The notes below the pieces were generated by a model, which was given only the letters and a program-made list of their open reading frames with translations, was not told the DNA's origin and searched no databases. Both the position numbers and the translations under genes were made by a program. A stretch of 64,000 nt of DNA, taken from the NCBI GenBank assembly GCA_027704905.1, contig CM051019.1:18584392-18648391 (forward strand). The letters run 5' to 3'. Below are positions 40,394 to 52,887 of this stretch, one piece after another. The DNA comes from Muraenolepis orangiensis. Its lineage: Eukaryota > Chordata > Actinopteri > Gadiformes > Muraenolepididae. Numbering within the stretch: the stretch's first letter is position 1; every line of letters starts with the position of its first letter.

Positions 40394-41206
40394 AAGATAC
40401 ATGCTCACTGGATCCAGTCCCCTCTCCTCTGCTTCAGTCCACTGCTCCTGAACTCCTGCCCTTCCTGACACACGTCATCAACGCATGTCTGACAGCTGGA
40501 TGCTTTCCCACTGCTTTCAAGACAGCCAGAGTCCCCCCCCCCCTCCTGAAGAAACCAACACTCCACCCTCTGAACTCAAGAACTACAGACCAGCATTCCT
40601 TTAGCCCTTCTTATCCAACACTCTTGAACGTGCTGTCTTTAACCAATTGTCCTTGGGGTATCTCCACCAGAACTGCCTCTTGGATCCCCACATGGATCTG
40701 GTTTCAAGGCACAGAAACTGCCCTTCTGGCAGTGATGGAGTCGCTCCATGTTGCTAGAGTGAATTCTCTCTCCTCGGTCCTGATACTCCTGGACCTGTCT
40801 GCAGCATTGGAGACACTGTGAACCACCAGATGCTCCTCTCCACCCCTGAGGGGATGGGTGTCTCGGGCTCTGCTCTCTCCTCGTTTGCATCCTACCTGAC
40901 GGGTCGCTCCGACCCGGTGGCACTGGGAGGGTCTATGTCAGAACCACGCCGACTGACTACTGGGGTTCCACGAGGATCGGTCCTGGGTCCTCTTGGTTCC
41001 TATGGTCCTGTTATCCACTCCCATGTCTTATCCTACCACTGCTATGCTGACGACACCCAACTGGTCTTGTTGTTTCCCCCCTTGGACACGCATGGACACG
41101 CATTGCCGCGTGCTTAGCAGACATCTCAAAGTGGATGTTGATGCACCACCTAAAGCTCCATCTGGACCAGAGCTAGTGTTCTTCCCGGCAAAGGGCTGTC
41201 CGTACC
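40394..41206 (+). pseudogene. Rex1-like LINE reverse-transcriptase relic inside the 28-bp array
   Basis: Pieces of one reverse transcriptase lie in order in shifting frames: LDPVPSPLLQSTAPELLPFL, THVINACLTAGCFPTAFKTA, then ETALLAVMESLHVAR, SSVLILLDLSAALET, then FASYLTGRSDPVALGGS, TTGVPRGSVLGPL and the catalytic SYHCYADDTQLVL, then KGCP. At least three frame changes and a gap after VLGPL make it dead. The motifs match the CR1/Rex1 type of fish LINE (recognised from memory). Both borders fall inside 28-bp units. Confidence 0.8.
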
Positions 41207-41400
41207 GAGACTATGGTGGACACTAGGGTCGATGAAGACTATGGTGGACACTAGGGTTGATGAAGACTATGGTGGACACTAGGGTCGACGAAGACTATGG
41301 TGGACACTAGTGTTGATGAAGACTATGGGATTGATGAAGACTATGGAGGACACTAGGGTCGATGAAGACTATGGTGGACACTAGGGTCGTTGAAGACTTT
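41207..41400. repeat. 28-bp minisatellite, right part
   Basis: About six units of the same repeat as 39283-40393 and in the same orientation. Confidence 0.95.
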
Positions 41401-42150
41401 TGTCAGTGTAAGGCTTGTTGAACTGAAAAGAAAGAACCAAAGAAATATGAAGGAACACAGACAGATTAGGAGAGGAAGAAAGACAGAAATAATGACACAG
41501 ACGGGCACAAAAAGAACAAAAGGAAAAAAGAAAAGAGAGAAAAATAAGTGAACAGCCCATCTCGGGTCAAAGGAATCAATAAATCCAATAAATAGTCAAA
41601 CTCATAAATCTCTTGTTATCCGCAAGCTGGCGCGGCCCAATCAGGGTTCAGGGCAGGCCTCGGAGACCTCCTGATGTCTTCCATGTGAGAAGCTCCTTCT
41701 ATATTTGGTCCAACATGTATCAATCTCCTCTACTCCCTCGCTCCTGCCACGTCCTAAACCCACCACACAGATATGAAACGTAAACACACCGCTTCATCTA
41801 GTCTAACACCACCCAGCCACCACCCAGCCAGTCATCAGGGGATAGTTTAAGTGACTAAGAAAGAGGTTTGACATCCTGGGTTTCAATTTCCCTAATGTCC
41901 GCCGGTCTTACTATGAAAGGTTTATGAGAGCAAGATGACCCCTGACCCCTGACCCCTACCTGCTCCTTCATGGCGTGGATCTGATTTGTGTTTCTGCCAG
42001 AGGACTGAAGGACTGCACCATAAATGGAGGCCCACACACACACCTGTGGGTTGAATGATAATCTGTCAACAGAGATGTCATAATTGTGAAGAACACTGCA
42101 GACAAGACCCGGGCCAAGACTAATGACTTCATCATCATCACTCGCACTCA

Positions 42151-42187
<37 letters not shown>

Positions 42188-42282
42188 GCTGGTACACACA
42201 CACACACGCTGGTATTGGCGGTGAAAAGTGTGGACATGTGAAGCCCGTACGGTGAAGCGGCTGTTCATCACTCGTCACCAAG
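41401..42282. other. intergenic DNA
   Basis: AG-rich unique sequence, a fragment of the SINE-derived 41-bp unit near 41945-41975 (CCCCTACCTGCTCCTTCATG) and a short (CA)n at 42163-42187. No gene. Confidence 0.5.
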
Positions 42283-42690
42283 CTCTGCTCATAAACTACA
42301 TTACCCAGGTCTCATAAAGACTACATTTCCCAGGTCTCATAAAGACTACATTACCCAGGTCTCATAAATACTACATTGCCCAGGTCTCATAAAGATTACA
42401 TTGTCCAGGTCTCATAAAGACTACATTGCCCAGGTCTCATAAAGACTACATTACCCAGGTCTCATAAAGACTACATTATCCATGTCTCATAAAGACTACA
42501 TTGCCCAGGTCTCATAAAGACTACATTACCCAGCTCTCATAAAGACTACATTATCCATGTCTCATAAAGACTACATTATCCATGTCTCATAAAGACTACA
42601 TTATCCATGTCTCATAAAGACTACATTATCTAGGTCTCATAAAGACTACATTGCCCAGGTCTCATAAAGACTACATTACCCATGTATCCT
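42283..42690. repeat. 25-bp minisatellite
   Basis: About 16 units CTCATAAAGACTACATTACC plus CAGGT or CATGT. ATTGCCC and ATTATCC variants. Confidence 0.96.
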
Positions 42691-44370
42691 GCTGGTTACA
42701 TTGGAGGGTCATGCGATGCACTGTAAATCATGGACTATGCGCAGAGAGAGACATGAAAGAAAGAAAGGAATACAATTATGATTCAATTCATGGAAAGAAG
42801 AGAAAAAAACTAAGTATGATGGAATGATGGATGAGGGGAAAGGTTAAATTAGGGTATATTTATAGACATGACACTGAAACACAGGGTTTTTGTGTTTTTA
42901 GTAAACAAAGTCATTTAAGATCATCTGGAAGCCCTGAGGGTTGCCAGTCCGATACTCATCCTCTTAGCAGTGCCATTGAGCAAGACTCCTGTCTGTAGCT
43001 GCTTCCACCATAATGTGTGTGTGTGTGTGTGTGTGTGTAGATTACCAACTGCTACCAGGTCCTCTAATGTTGTCCACATCCCCTCACCTAACCTCTCTGC
43101 CCAACAATGGAGACACGCCCCTTTTCCTCCCACCAATGGAGACACGCCCCCTTGGAGACACGCCCTCTCACCCAACCCCCACCGAGGACGCTTTGTTCCA
43201 GAGAGACTTAATTGCAATCCGAGTGTTTAATGAACCATAAAATCCCCCGTGACGTTGCCAGACCGCTGAGAAGACAAACTCCGAAGGCACAAGAACAAAC
43301 TTTATGACTCGCAACCGCTCCCCCCCCTCTGACCTGTCAGGACGATACCCACCAAACTCTTTAAATCAGTCGTCCCGGGGGCGCTGGGAGATGTTTGGGA
43401 TCGTTTGGTTCGCTTGCGATCACGCTAAAATTATGATCGTCAAGACGTTTACAGCAGAACACTCTTTATCTCCCACTCCGTACGCATCGTACCAGAACCC
43501 TCGGGCCTCCAAACGCTGCTGTTCTGCGTGTTCTGCGTGTTGGCAGTTCACCAGGTGCACCAGGGGTCGCACTGTGGCTGTACAGTGGGCGTGTCCAGGA
43601 GAAGGGGGGGGGGGTAAGGGGGGGGTAAGGGGGGGGTAAGAGGGGGAGGGATCTGTGCAGGTGGTGCTGTGCAGTGAGTAAACGACGTTGTAGCGATGAG
43701 AGCTTGAGCCCATGGGCTTTAGATTCTCACGTTAGAGAGCATCAGCGCCTCTCATGCCGGGGAAGTGTGAGTTCAAATCCTGTGTGGAACACTCACGGTC
43801 ACCCCCCCCCCCCCCCCCCCGCCCCCCCCCGCCCCCCCCCCCGTTCGTTGTTCGTTGACCTGGCTTTGCGGTCTGATTTATGATATTTGTCATATTGCGG
43901 GGGCCATGTTTGTCAGTGTTTTTCGGTGTAGACATTCCCCGTTGAGGGCGAGCGATTCTGTGCCTCTCTTGGGCCGCCCTGAACTAAACTAGTTGGAGAT
44001 ACCACATTCTTCAGATGAGTGAACCTAAACTATGTTTTATTCTGTAGAGCGGGCGGGGCTATGGTCAGTACAGAACCCCGACCTCACTTCCTGCCGTGAG
44101 AAGAATCTGAACCGATATAAGCAGAACCCACATGTCCACACATGGCGACATCAGCGGCAGACCAAGCCACACGGCCCACTAATTACCATTTGAAGCCACG
44201 CCCCCACATCCATCACCTGAGAGAGTTTATCATATTCACAGAAATATTTACTTCACCCCCCTGGTCCATGCTTATAGTTTATAACCTCGACTTTGAATTC
44301 GCAAAAAAAGCATTAAAACGTTTAATGACCTCAAAATGATGTCAGATTTGGGTTGGGCAATTTAAAGTGA
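42691..44370. other. intergenic DNA
   Basis: Contains a possible SINE body at 42935-43075 (CCATTGAGCAAGACTCCTGT, then a (GT)n run), a GGAGACACGCCC short repeat (43105-43170), G-runs (43605-43650) and C-runs (43800-43843). No gene. Confidence 0.5.
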
Positions 44371-44374
44371 ACAG

Positions 44375-44375
<1 letters not shown>

Positions 44376-44420
<45 letters not shown>

Positions 44421-44439
44421 TGTGTGTGTGTGTGTGTGT

Positions 44440-44478
<39 letters not shown>

Positions 44479-44511
44479 AGTGTGTGTGTGTGTGTGTGAG
44501 TGTGTGTGTGG

Positions 44512-44602
<91 letters not shown>
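44376..44602. repeat. (GT)n microsatellite
   Basis: About 110 GT units with TC, GG and GA interruptions. Confidence 0.97.
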
Positions 44603-45464
44603 TCAATGTAGAACTGGTTATAAAATGAATGACTTTACATACTTATACAACCCAATATCATCTATATTCTGGATCTGGCAGCGCTCCCCCGGTCCTCTCA
44701 GGTCATGTAGAAGAAGGAGTTTTCCCTGCAGCTACCTAGGGAGAAAGTAAGTAAAGACTGTTTTTCACCCAGGAAAGTTCTCTGAAGACCAGATGTATCG
44801 GCGAAAATGGTTGCAATTATTGAGACTTTTGAGGGTTGGTGTGCAAGTGTGGAACTTGTGTTGTCTGCTGTTTGTCTTAAGCCCCCCTTTGGTGTCTTTC
44901 CCGCCGAAAAAATCTGTTTCCAGACACAATGGATGGCCGCCATCTTGGTTCCAAGCGCCAGCTTCAGTTCACAAAGAAAAAAACCAAGATGGCCGCCGGG
45001 CGAATCAGGCCCATGGAGGGGATTTAGGCGGTGATTCAGAACAAGATGTGTTCCAGAACTTTCCTGGTCCTCTGCTTTCACTTGAGGGGGCGGGGGGGGG
45101 GGCTTGCTCTTTTTTTTTGTTTTACTATGAACGGTTTATAATTTTCAACACGTTTCTGCGTTTCCCTGGCGTCCGCAGAGTGCTTCAGAAGCTCCTCTCT
45201 CTCTCTCTCTCTGTGATGGATGAGTCTCCTGTGGTCCCAGGCCGTTAGTCAGCCATGACTCACGCTCTTACTGCCGATGAGGCGGGAGGCCGATCTTACA
45301 CAGTTACAGTTATTCTGTCCAACTTCCACCGGGATGTAAGAGTTACGTAGCCTACTTCTGTCTCACGGACTGCACCTGCAGCTGGTGACTTTGGCTTCTG
45401 TGATTAAAAAAACTAGGAATCTAAATAAAACAAACGTAAACTCTTTGACAAACGTGTTATCGTA
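44603..45464. other. intergenic DNA with an inverted pair of YY1-like motifs
   Basis: Unique-looking. GGCCGCCATCTTGGTT (44935-44950) and AACCAAGATGGCCGCC (44982-44997) are near-perfect inverses; the first holds GCCGCCATCTTG, the YY1 consensus on the minus strand. Confidence 0.5.
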
Positions 45465-45790
45465 TGACTCCCTAATCCAGGGTACATTCACCCTGGTCCA
45501 GGGTAGAGTCCCTGATCCAGGACTGTCCAGTAGACTCCCTAATCCAGGGTACATTCACCCTGGTCCAGGGTAGAGTCCCTGATCCAGGGTAGACTCCCTA
45601 ATCCAGGGTACATTCACCCTGGTCCAGGGTAGAGTCCCTGATCCAGGGTACCTGGTCCAGGTTAGACTCCCTAATCCAGGGTACATTCACCCTGGTCCAG
45701 GGTAGAGTTCCTGATCCAGGGTACCTGATCCAGGGCAGACTCCCTAATCCAGGGTACATTCACCCTGGTCCAGGGTAGGCTTCTGGTGCA
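45465..45790 (-). repeat. 33-bp-type minisatellite, left (inverted) arm
   Basis: Units with GACTCCCTAATCCAGGGTAC and CCTGGTCCAGGGTAGAGTCC. Reverse complement of the array at 45836-46203. Confidence 0.93.
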
Positions 45791-45835
45791 GGGTAGAGAC
45801 CCCCTGGTTCAGGGTGGACCCCCTGGATCAGGGTG

Positions 45836-46203
45836 ACTCCCTGGATTAGTGAGTCTACCCCGGACCAGGTACCCTGGATTAGGGAGTCTACCCCGGACCA
45901 GGTACCCTGGGTTAGGGAGTCTACCCCGGACCAGGTACCCTGGGTTAGGGAGTCTACCCCGGACCAGGTACCCTGGGTTAGGGAGTCTACCCCGGACCAG
46001 GTACCCTGGGTTAGGGAGTCTACCCCGGACCAGGTACCCTGGGTTAGGGAGTCTACCCCGGACCAGGTACCCTGGATTAGGGAGTCTACCCCGGACCAGG
46101 TACCCTGGGTTAGGGAGTCTACCCCGGACCAGGTACCCTGGGTTAGGGAGTCTACCCCGGACCAGGTACCCTGGGTTAGGGAGTCTACCCCGGACCAGGG
46201 AGT
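45836..46203 (+). repeat. 33-bp minisatellite, right arm
   Basis: Eleven units: ACCCTGGGTTAGGGAGTCTA then CCCCGGACCAGGT, nearly identical to each other. Each unit holds GGGTTAGGG. Confidence 0.97.
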
Positions 46204-46655
46204 TAATAGCGCTCCTTTTTTCGCAGCTGCGTTTTTTTTACCTACCGTTCCGTAGCCAAGCCTGCTGGCTGCAAGAATTACGGTGTCCGGCAGCTGGGTG
46301 GGATCCACCGGTGTACTTATGTTGGCCCTGCGGGTGTTGAAATAAGTGTCAGCTGATTTAAACAGATTTGCCGCATTAACGAGTCCTTTAGTCCTTTTTG
46401 TTTGAATAGAAGCGTCCAAAAAAACATCCTGGCTGGATTTGTTTTTGTTCCTCTTGTCAACGGCCTAAATGCTCTTTTCACACTCTTTTTTTTTTAAAAC
46501 ATGATGTCTTTTATTTTGAAACCCGTCCACAGTCGATGTCACCAGTCGACGCCTCCACAGACGGCAACACCACCTGGAACCTGTCTAAATGAAGACGTAG
46601 TTAAAGACTCCCTCCGCGCTACGTCCAAGTGTCTCCGGACGGGGGAGTCCCTCAG
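46204..46655. other. intergenic DNA
   Basis: Unique-looking sequence without domains or known repeats. Confidence 0.45.
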
Positions 46656-46930
46656 ACCTGGAGGTGGAGGAGGTGGTGTTGGTGGGGTTGGAGGTGGTTT
46701 TGGGATGTGGGGTTCTGGTGGGGTTGGAGGTGGTGGTGGTGGTGGTGGTGGTGATGGAGGTGGTTTTGGTGGTGTTGGTGGTGGAGTTTGTGTTGAGGTT
46801 TGGAGGTGGTGGTGGAGGAGGTGCTGGTGGTGTTGTGGTTGTAGGTTGTGGGATGGGGTGGTGTTGGTGGTTGTGGTTGGAGGCGGTGGTGTTGTTGGTG
46901 GTTGGGTCTCGGATGTTTGTGGTGAACATG
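46656..46930. repeat. (TGG)n-rich tract
   Basis: Imperfect GGTGGTGGT with GGTTGGAGGTGG units over about 270 bp, G-rich on the + strand, followed by a C-run at 46937-46950. Confidence 0.93.
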
Positions 46931-46950
46931 GACCACCCCCCCCCCCCCCT

Positions 46951-47358
46951 CCCTCCCTCCAGATCCGTTTCAGGCAGTCAGAAGAAACCCAGACCACCAG
47001 AATAATCTCACCTGGTCTGTAGCCAGCATGGAGCTAACACGAGATGCTGTAGTTGTACTAGTAGTAGTAGTTGTTGTTGTTGTTGTCGTTGTCCTGTATT
47101 GTTCTTCCAGAACGTGGGCCAACGACCTGACAAACTGTCTTTAACACACAACAGAGCGCCGGCGTCTGGCTCTCTGCGGGAATAACACCGGGAACCTTGT
47201 GTTCCTGGCAGTTTCCTGAGAGCTTCTCCTTAAGTTAGGAGCAGTTTACAGCAGCAGCTCTAAACTACATCCTGTCCTCGAGGTGTCGAAGGAGATACCA
47301 TGGGTTGAGACACCTCAGAGTCTGGGGTTGAGGCCCCTCAGAGTTTGGGGTTGGGACC
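46951..47358. other. intergenic DNA
   Basis: Unique-looking with a GTAGTAGTAGTTGTTG patch (47055-47090). No gene. Confidence 0.5.
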
Positions 47359-49462
47359 CTGGGCTGTCTGAGGACACATTGTCTGGGGATACGCTGTCTG
47401 GGGACACGCTGTCTGGGGACACGCTGTCTTGGGGATACGCTCTCTGGGGACACGCTGTCTGGGGACATGCTGTCTGGGGACACGCTGTCTGGGGACACGC
47501 TGTCTTGGGGATACGCTGTCTTGGGACATGTTGTCTGGGGACACGCTGTCTGGGGACACGCTGTCTGGGGATACACTGTCTTGGGGATACGCTGTCTGGG
47601 GATACAGTACTGCGGGACACGCTGTCTTGGGGATACGCTGTCTAGGGAAACATTGTCTGGGGATACGTTGTCTGGGGACACGCTGTCTGGGGACACGCTG
47701 TCTGGGGACACGCTGTCTGGGGACACACTGTCTGGGGACACGCTGTCTGGGGACACGCTGTCTGGGGATACACTGTCTTGGGGATACGCTGTCTGGGGAT
47801 ACAGTACGTTGTCTGGGGACACGCTGTCTTGGGGATACGCTGTCTAGGGAAACGTTGTCTGGGGATACGCTGTCTTGGGATACGCTCTCTGGGGACAAGC
47901 TGTCTGGGGACATGCTGTCTGGGGACACGCTGTCTGGGGACACGCTGTCTTGGGGATACGCTGTCTTGGGACATGTTGTCTGGGGACACGCTGTCTGGGG
48001 ACACGCTGTCTGGGGATACACTGTCTTGGGGATACGCTGTCTGGGGATACAGTATGTTGTCTGGGGACACGCTGTCTTGGGGATACGCTGTCTAGGGAAA
48101 CGTTGTCTGGGGATACGTTGTCTGGGGACACGCTGTCTGGGGACACGCTGTCTGGGGACACACTGTCTGGGGACACGCTGTCTGGGGACACGCTGTCTGG
48201 GGATACACTGTCTTGGGGATACGCTGTCTGGGGATACAGTACGTTGTCTGGGGACACGCTGTCTTGGGGATATGCTGTCTAGGGAAACGTTGTCTGGGGA
48301 TACGCTGTCTAGGGAAACGTTGTCTGGGGATACGTTGTCTGGGGACACGCTGTCTGGGGACACGCTGTCTGGGGACACGCTGTCTGGGGACACACTGTCT
48401 GGGGACACGCTGTCTGGGGACACGCTGTCTGGGGATACACTGTCTTGGGGATACGCTGTCTGGGGATACAGTACGTTGTCTGGGGACACGCTGTCTTGGG
48501 GATACGCTGTCTAGGGAAACGTTGTCTGGGGATACGTTGTCTGGGGACACGCTGTCTGGGGACACGCTGTCTGGGGACACGCTGTCTGGGGATACACTGT
48601 CTTGGGGATACGCTGTCTGGGGATACAGTACGTTGTCTGGGGACACGCTGTCTGGGGACACGCTGTCTGGGGACACACTGTCTGGGGACACGCTGTCTGG
48701 GGACACACTGTCTGGGGACACGCTGTCTGGGGACACACTGTCTGGGGACACGCTGTCTGGGGACACACTGTCTGGGGACACACTGTCTGGGGACACGCTG
48801 TCTGGGGACACACTGTCTGGGGACACACTGTCTGGGGACACGCTGTCTGGGGACACACTGTCTTGGGACACGCTGTCTGGGGACACACTGTCTGGGGACA
48901 CGCTGTCTGGGGACACGCTGTCTGGGGACATGCTGTCTGGGGACACACTGTCTGGGGACACACTGTCTGGTGACACGCTGTCTGGGGACACGCTGTCTGG
49001 GGACACACTGTCTGGGGACATGCTCTCTGGGGACATGCTGTCTGGGGACACGCTGTCTGGGGACACGCTGTCTGGGGACACGCTGTCTGGGGACACACTG
49101 TCTTGGGACACGCTGTCTGGGGACACACTGTCTGGGGACATGCTCTCTGGGGACACGCTGTCTGGGGACACGCTGTCTGGGGACATGCTGTCTGGGGACA
49201 CACTGTCTGGGGACACACTGTCTGGTGACACGCTGTCTGGGAACACGCTGTCTGGGGACACGCTGTCTGGGGACACGCTGTCTGGGGACACACTGTCTGG
49301 TGACACGCTGTCTGGGAACACGCTGTCTGGGGACACGCTGTCTGGGGACACGCTGTCTGGGGACACGCTGTCTGGGGACACGCTGTCTTGGGGACACGCT
49401 GTCTGGGGACACGCTGTCTGGGGACACGCTGTCTTGGGGACACGCTGTCTGGGGACATGCTG
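47359..49462. repeat. 15-bp minisatellite, 2.1 kb
   Basis: About 140 units of CTGTCTGGGGACACG with GATACG, GATACA, TTGGGGATAC and AGGGAAACG variants. In the left 1.3 kb, variants recur in blocks ending GGGGATACAGTA (47604, 47801, 48049, 48235, 48468, 48625). Because 15 is a multiple of three, open frames of up to 475 codons run on both strands without being genes. Confidence 0.97.
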
Positions 49463-50023
49463 TGTTCCTATCCACTGGACTTCCTGTCTGGTCACACCAC
49501 ACTGTACTGCCAGACACATTTTGTTTTCACACGTTTGTTTATATGAAGGATATTGTTATGTATTGTTAATGGGTTTATAAAAGTGTGTGTCATTTTTTAT
49601 TATTTTTATTGTGTGTGTGTGTGTGTGTGAATGTGTGTGATACACTTGTTTAGTTGATCCTTTAGGTTATTTCCTGCATTGTCAGTCACCAGCTCCCCAA
49701 ATATGTTTATATTTGAAGGTAGCCGGCAGTTAAATACACACAGAATCCACCATAGGATATATTATACCCAGAGGACTAGTTTAGTATGATTAGCGTAAGG
49801 GTACAGAGCTACCCCACCCCCCCCCCACTCCTCCCCATGTCGTTAGCTCACGTCCAGACGCAAGACACTACTGTAGGCACCAGCCAACACTTATGCTAAT
49901 GTTATGTCTTTGTGATTGAAAGGTGAGATCTCTCTGACCTCCGAGAGGTCAGAGGTCACCAGTCTGTGGTCTCAATGAGTATTTAAGCAGGGAGTGGCGT
50001 CTTCATTTCACATTGACTAAAAA

Positions 50024-50069
<46 letters not shown>

Positions 50070-50463
50070 CAGAAGGCAAACCACTTGAATGAAACTGTAG
50101 TCCTGTGTTAAGCCAAGTGAAATCATTGTTTTTATTATGGGTAAGGCCAAAACTATTTGTTGTGGTTGGGGCTATTTTTTGTTGTCGGAGAAAAAGCAAG
50201 GCATTCTGGGAACTGTTAAAGATGGCCCCTCAGCCGGTACCACTTTCACAAAGTCTGTATGAATGAGAACCGAAGAACCTTCACATTTCTTAACCGTATT
50301 ATTTTGCATCGCCAAGTTTTAATTTACCTGCTTACAAGCCCATCATTCTGTTAAATGATTGGATTATGGGTAATCATTCAGTCTCCTGGAGCCCTGACCA
50401 CACACCCAGACAAGGTACTTCATAAGGTTTATACTGTTTCGTATTCAACAAAGTGTGTATCCA

Positions 50464-50465
<2 letters not shown>
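49463..50465. other. intergenic DNA
   Basis: Unique-looking with a (CA)n run at 50028-50066. No gene. Confidence 0.5.
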
Positions 50466-50467
<2 letters not shown>

Positions 50468-50546
<79 letters not shown>

Positions 50547-50549
50547 CTG

Positions 50550-50600
<51 letters not shown>

Positions 50601-50606
50601 ACTCTC

Positions 50607-50682
<76 letters not shown>
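50468..50682. repeat. (CT)n microsatellite
   Basis: CT units with CCCTCCTGTCA and CCTCTC breaks, ending in a C-run. Confidence 0.97.
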
Positions 50683-50825
50683 CCCCCTCTCCCTAACCCT
50701 CTAACCCTCCCACCTCGATGACTTGCTGTGTCTGGAAACCCCTGAGGATCAGTTTCCCACTTACCGGTAAAAGTATAAATAACTTCATCTATCATTCTCT
50801 ATTTACCGGTTCTGTGGTCCGGATA

Positions 50826-50858
<33 letters not shown>

Positions 50859-51384
50859 TTTTCTCGTCAGCGCTGCTATGGCGATGGGACGGAGGCCGAC
50901 TGGCCACACGCATCGCCACTTCCTCCGCTGGTATCACTCTCTTACTTCAAAGCTTTTCTTCTTCTTCTTCTTCTTCTTCTTCTTCTTCTTCTTCTTCTTC
51001 TTCTTCTTCTTCTTCTTCTTCTTCTTCTTCTTCTTCTTCTTCTTCATCTCCTCCTAAATACACACTTTAAAGTTTTAAGCTCCGAATAACTCCTTACTGT
51101 TGATTCCGGAACCCCAAAAATGAGGTCATTGTTGACGTGGGAAACCAAAGGTTTTTGCTATTGTACCGTTTGTCATCGCCCTGTCAGGCTTGCGGCCGCG
51201 GCGCCAATATAGGCTCTGTTGTGGGTTAGCGCTGAGGCCGACTTTCCCGCTACAGGAAAAAAAAAAAAACCCTTCAGACCGCAACACGCCGTCGCTCAGC
51301 ATGTGGCGTGTAAAAAAACAAAGGCTCAGGTGGTAGCATCAAAAGATTACATTTTAACAAGCGCCCCCCCTCCCCTCCATCCCT

Positions 51385-51447
<63 letters not shown>

Positions 51448-51643
51448 CCTCTCTCTCTCTCTGTGTGTGTATTGTGTTGAGGTGGATGCAGTGGATGCTG
51501 ACACCACTGACGAAGAATTCTCTGGCAGGTCGTGGTTCTTCCCCCGGTCTGGTGTGATCACTCCGGCCCCCTGAGAGGGCAGCTGGACCCGGACTTCCCC
51601 GTGGGGGGGGGGGGGGTCCCTGTACCCCTGAGACCTCGCGGCA
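50683..51643. other. intergenic DNA with microsatellites
   Basis: Holds a (GT)n run at 50826-50858, a (CTT)n run of about 31 units at 50955-51048 and a (CT)n run at 51389-51440; otherwise unique. Confidence 0.7.
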
Positions 51644-51842
51644 GTATAGCTCAGGAGGTATAGCCGGTCGCCTCACAACCGGAAGGTCGCTGGTTCGATC
51701 CCTCGGCTCCTCCTCCTAGCAAAAAAACTGTCGTGGTGTCCTTGAGCAAGACACCCTAACCCTAACTGCTCCTGACGTGTGAGGCATGACTTGTAAAGTG
51801 CTCCGGATAAAAGCGCTATATAAAAGCATCCATTACCATTAC
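51640..51842 (+). mobile_element. tRNA-derived SINE, near full length
   Basis: The head GCAGTATAGCTCAGGAGGTA has a tRNA A-box layout, and GGTCGCTGGTTCGATCCCTC is a consensus B box. The body has GTGTCCTTGAGCAAGACACC and the tail CTCCGGATAAAAGCGCTATA followed by TAAAAGCATCCATTACCATT. This order is that of a Pol III-transcribed teleost SINE. Confidence 0.85.
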
Positions 51843-52669
51843 CTGATCCTGACAGCCCCCCCCCCCCCCCCTATTCTAACTGGGAGAAACACGATGGTGT
51901 AGCACGTTGATGACGTGATGTGATGAGCATGTGGGAACTGGTGTGTGAACTCTCAGCCGATGAATCAGGAAACCATTGTTCAGCTAAGCGGTTCAGCTAA
52001 AGTGATTGAGTGTAAGTCACAGCTCCGGTCTCGAGTGGCTTCAAACTATACATCCCCCCCACCCCTTAGCTCCCTATAGGGCCTGGATGAAGAACCCCTT
52101 GAGAAGGAACCCGGGAGATGGATGGTCTTTCCGGGAGACGTCGGGACTTGGACTCCTGAAGACCTTGTAGCGAAATAACAGAGTGTGAGTGTCATGAAGA
52201 TGGACTTTCTGTGTGTGCGTCCCGCATACTGAAACACACACGTCTAGAACTTTCCCCAACAATCCCCGGGACGTTCTGGAAACTGAATTATTCATTCACT
52301 CGCCGGAGCGACCTGACCTCGGCTCGGAGCAAGAAAACCTTTTTTAAATACTTCCCGATAATTTGCCCGATCAAAAATACATAAATCCAATGTTACGTAA
52401 CTCTTGTTTTTTTATGGCCTTGAATTTACTGCCATATTAAGAATTAATTTTGCCAGTGATTCTTTTACTGGAGGACGACGTGCTCCAGACTTGAAGACTT
52501 GACGGTGAAGATTGTCTGCTGGTTTCGGAACGGAACATGTTTGGCCGTTCGTTCAAAGTTCTTTCATATGATATAATTGTCATTCGGATCACATGGATAT
52601 GAATAAAGTCCATTCATTGGATAAGGGTCCCTCAGGGAAACCACCGTTTAGCATCCCCAGCAGCAACAG

Positions 52670-52672
<3 letters not shown>
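51843..52672. other. intergenic DNA
   Basis: Unique-looking sequence without a recognisable gene, preceded by a C-run at 51857-51870. Confidence 0.5.

Positions 52673-52731
<59 letters not shown>
52673..52731. repeat. (GT)n microsatellite
   Basis: About 29 GT units. Confidence 0.95.
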
Positions 52732-52732
<1 letters not shown>

Positions 52733-52756
52733 GGAGGTGGTGTCTGGTCCTGAGGG

Positions 52757-52887
52757 TCTAACCCCAGAACTATCTAGATCAAGAACTATCCAGATCTAAA
52801 ACCAAAGAACTGTCTAGATCTAAAACAATAAAACGATGTAGATCTAAAACCATATAACTATGTAGATCTACAACTATAGAACTATCA
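52757..52887 (-). repeat. 24-bp minisatellite, inverted head
   Basis: Units reading GTCTAGATCTAAAACCA with ATATAACTAT, the reverse of the units that start at about 52888. The switch of orientation is head to head. Confidence 0.9.

Noticed and set aside
45836..46203. Interstitial telomere repeat
   Set aside because: GGGTTAGGG occurs only once per 33-bp unit, not as a TTAGGG array; likely coincidence.
46501..47022. Gly-rich frames and their His/Pro-rich minus-strand shadows
   Set aside because: Translation of a (TGG)n-rich tract.
48092..49580. Frames of 455-475 codons on both strands
   Set aside because: They arise because the 15-bp repeat length is a multiple of three. The protein is a pure five-residue repeat in every frame.
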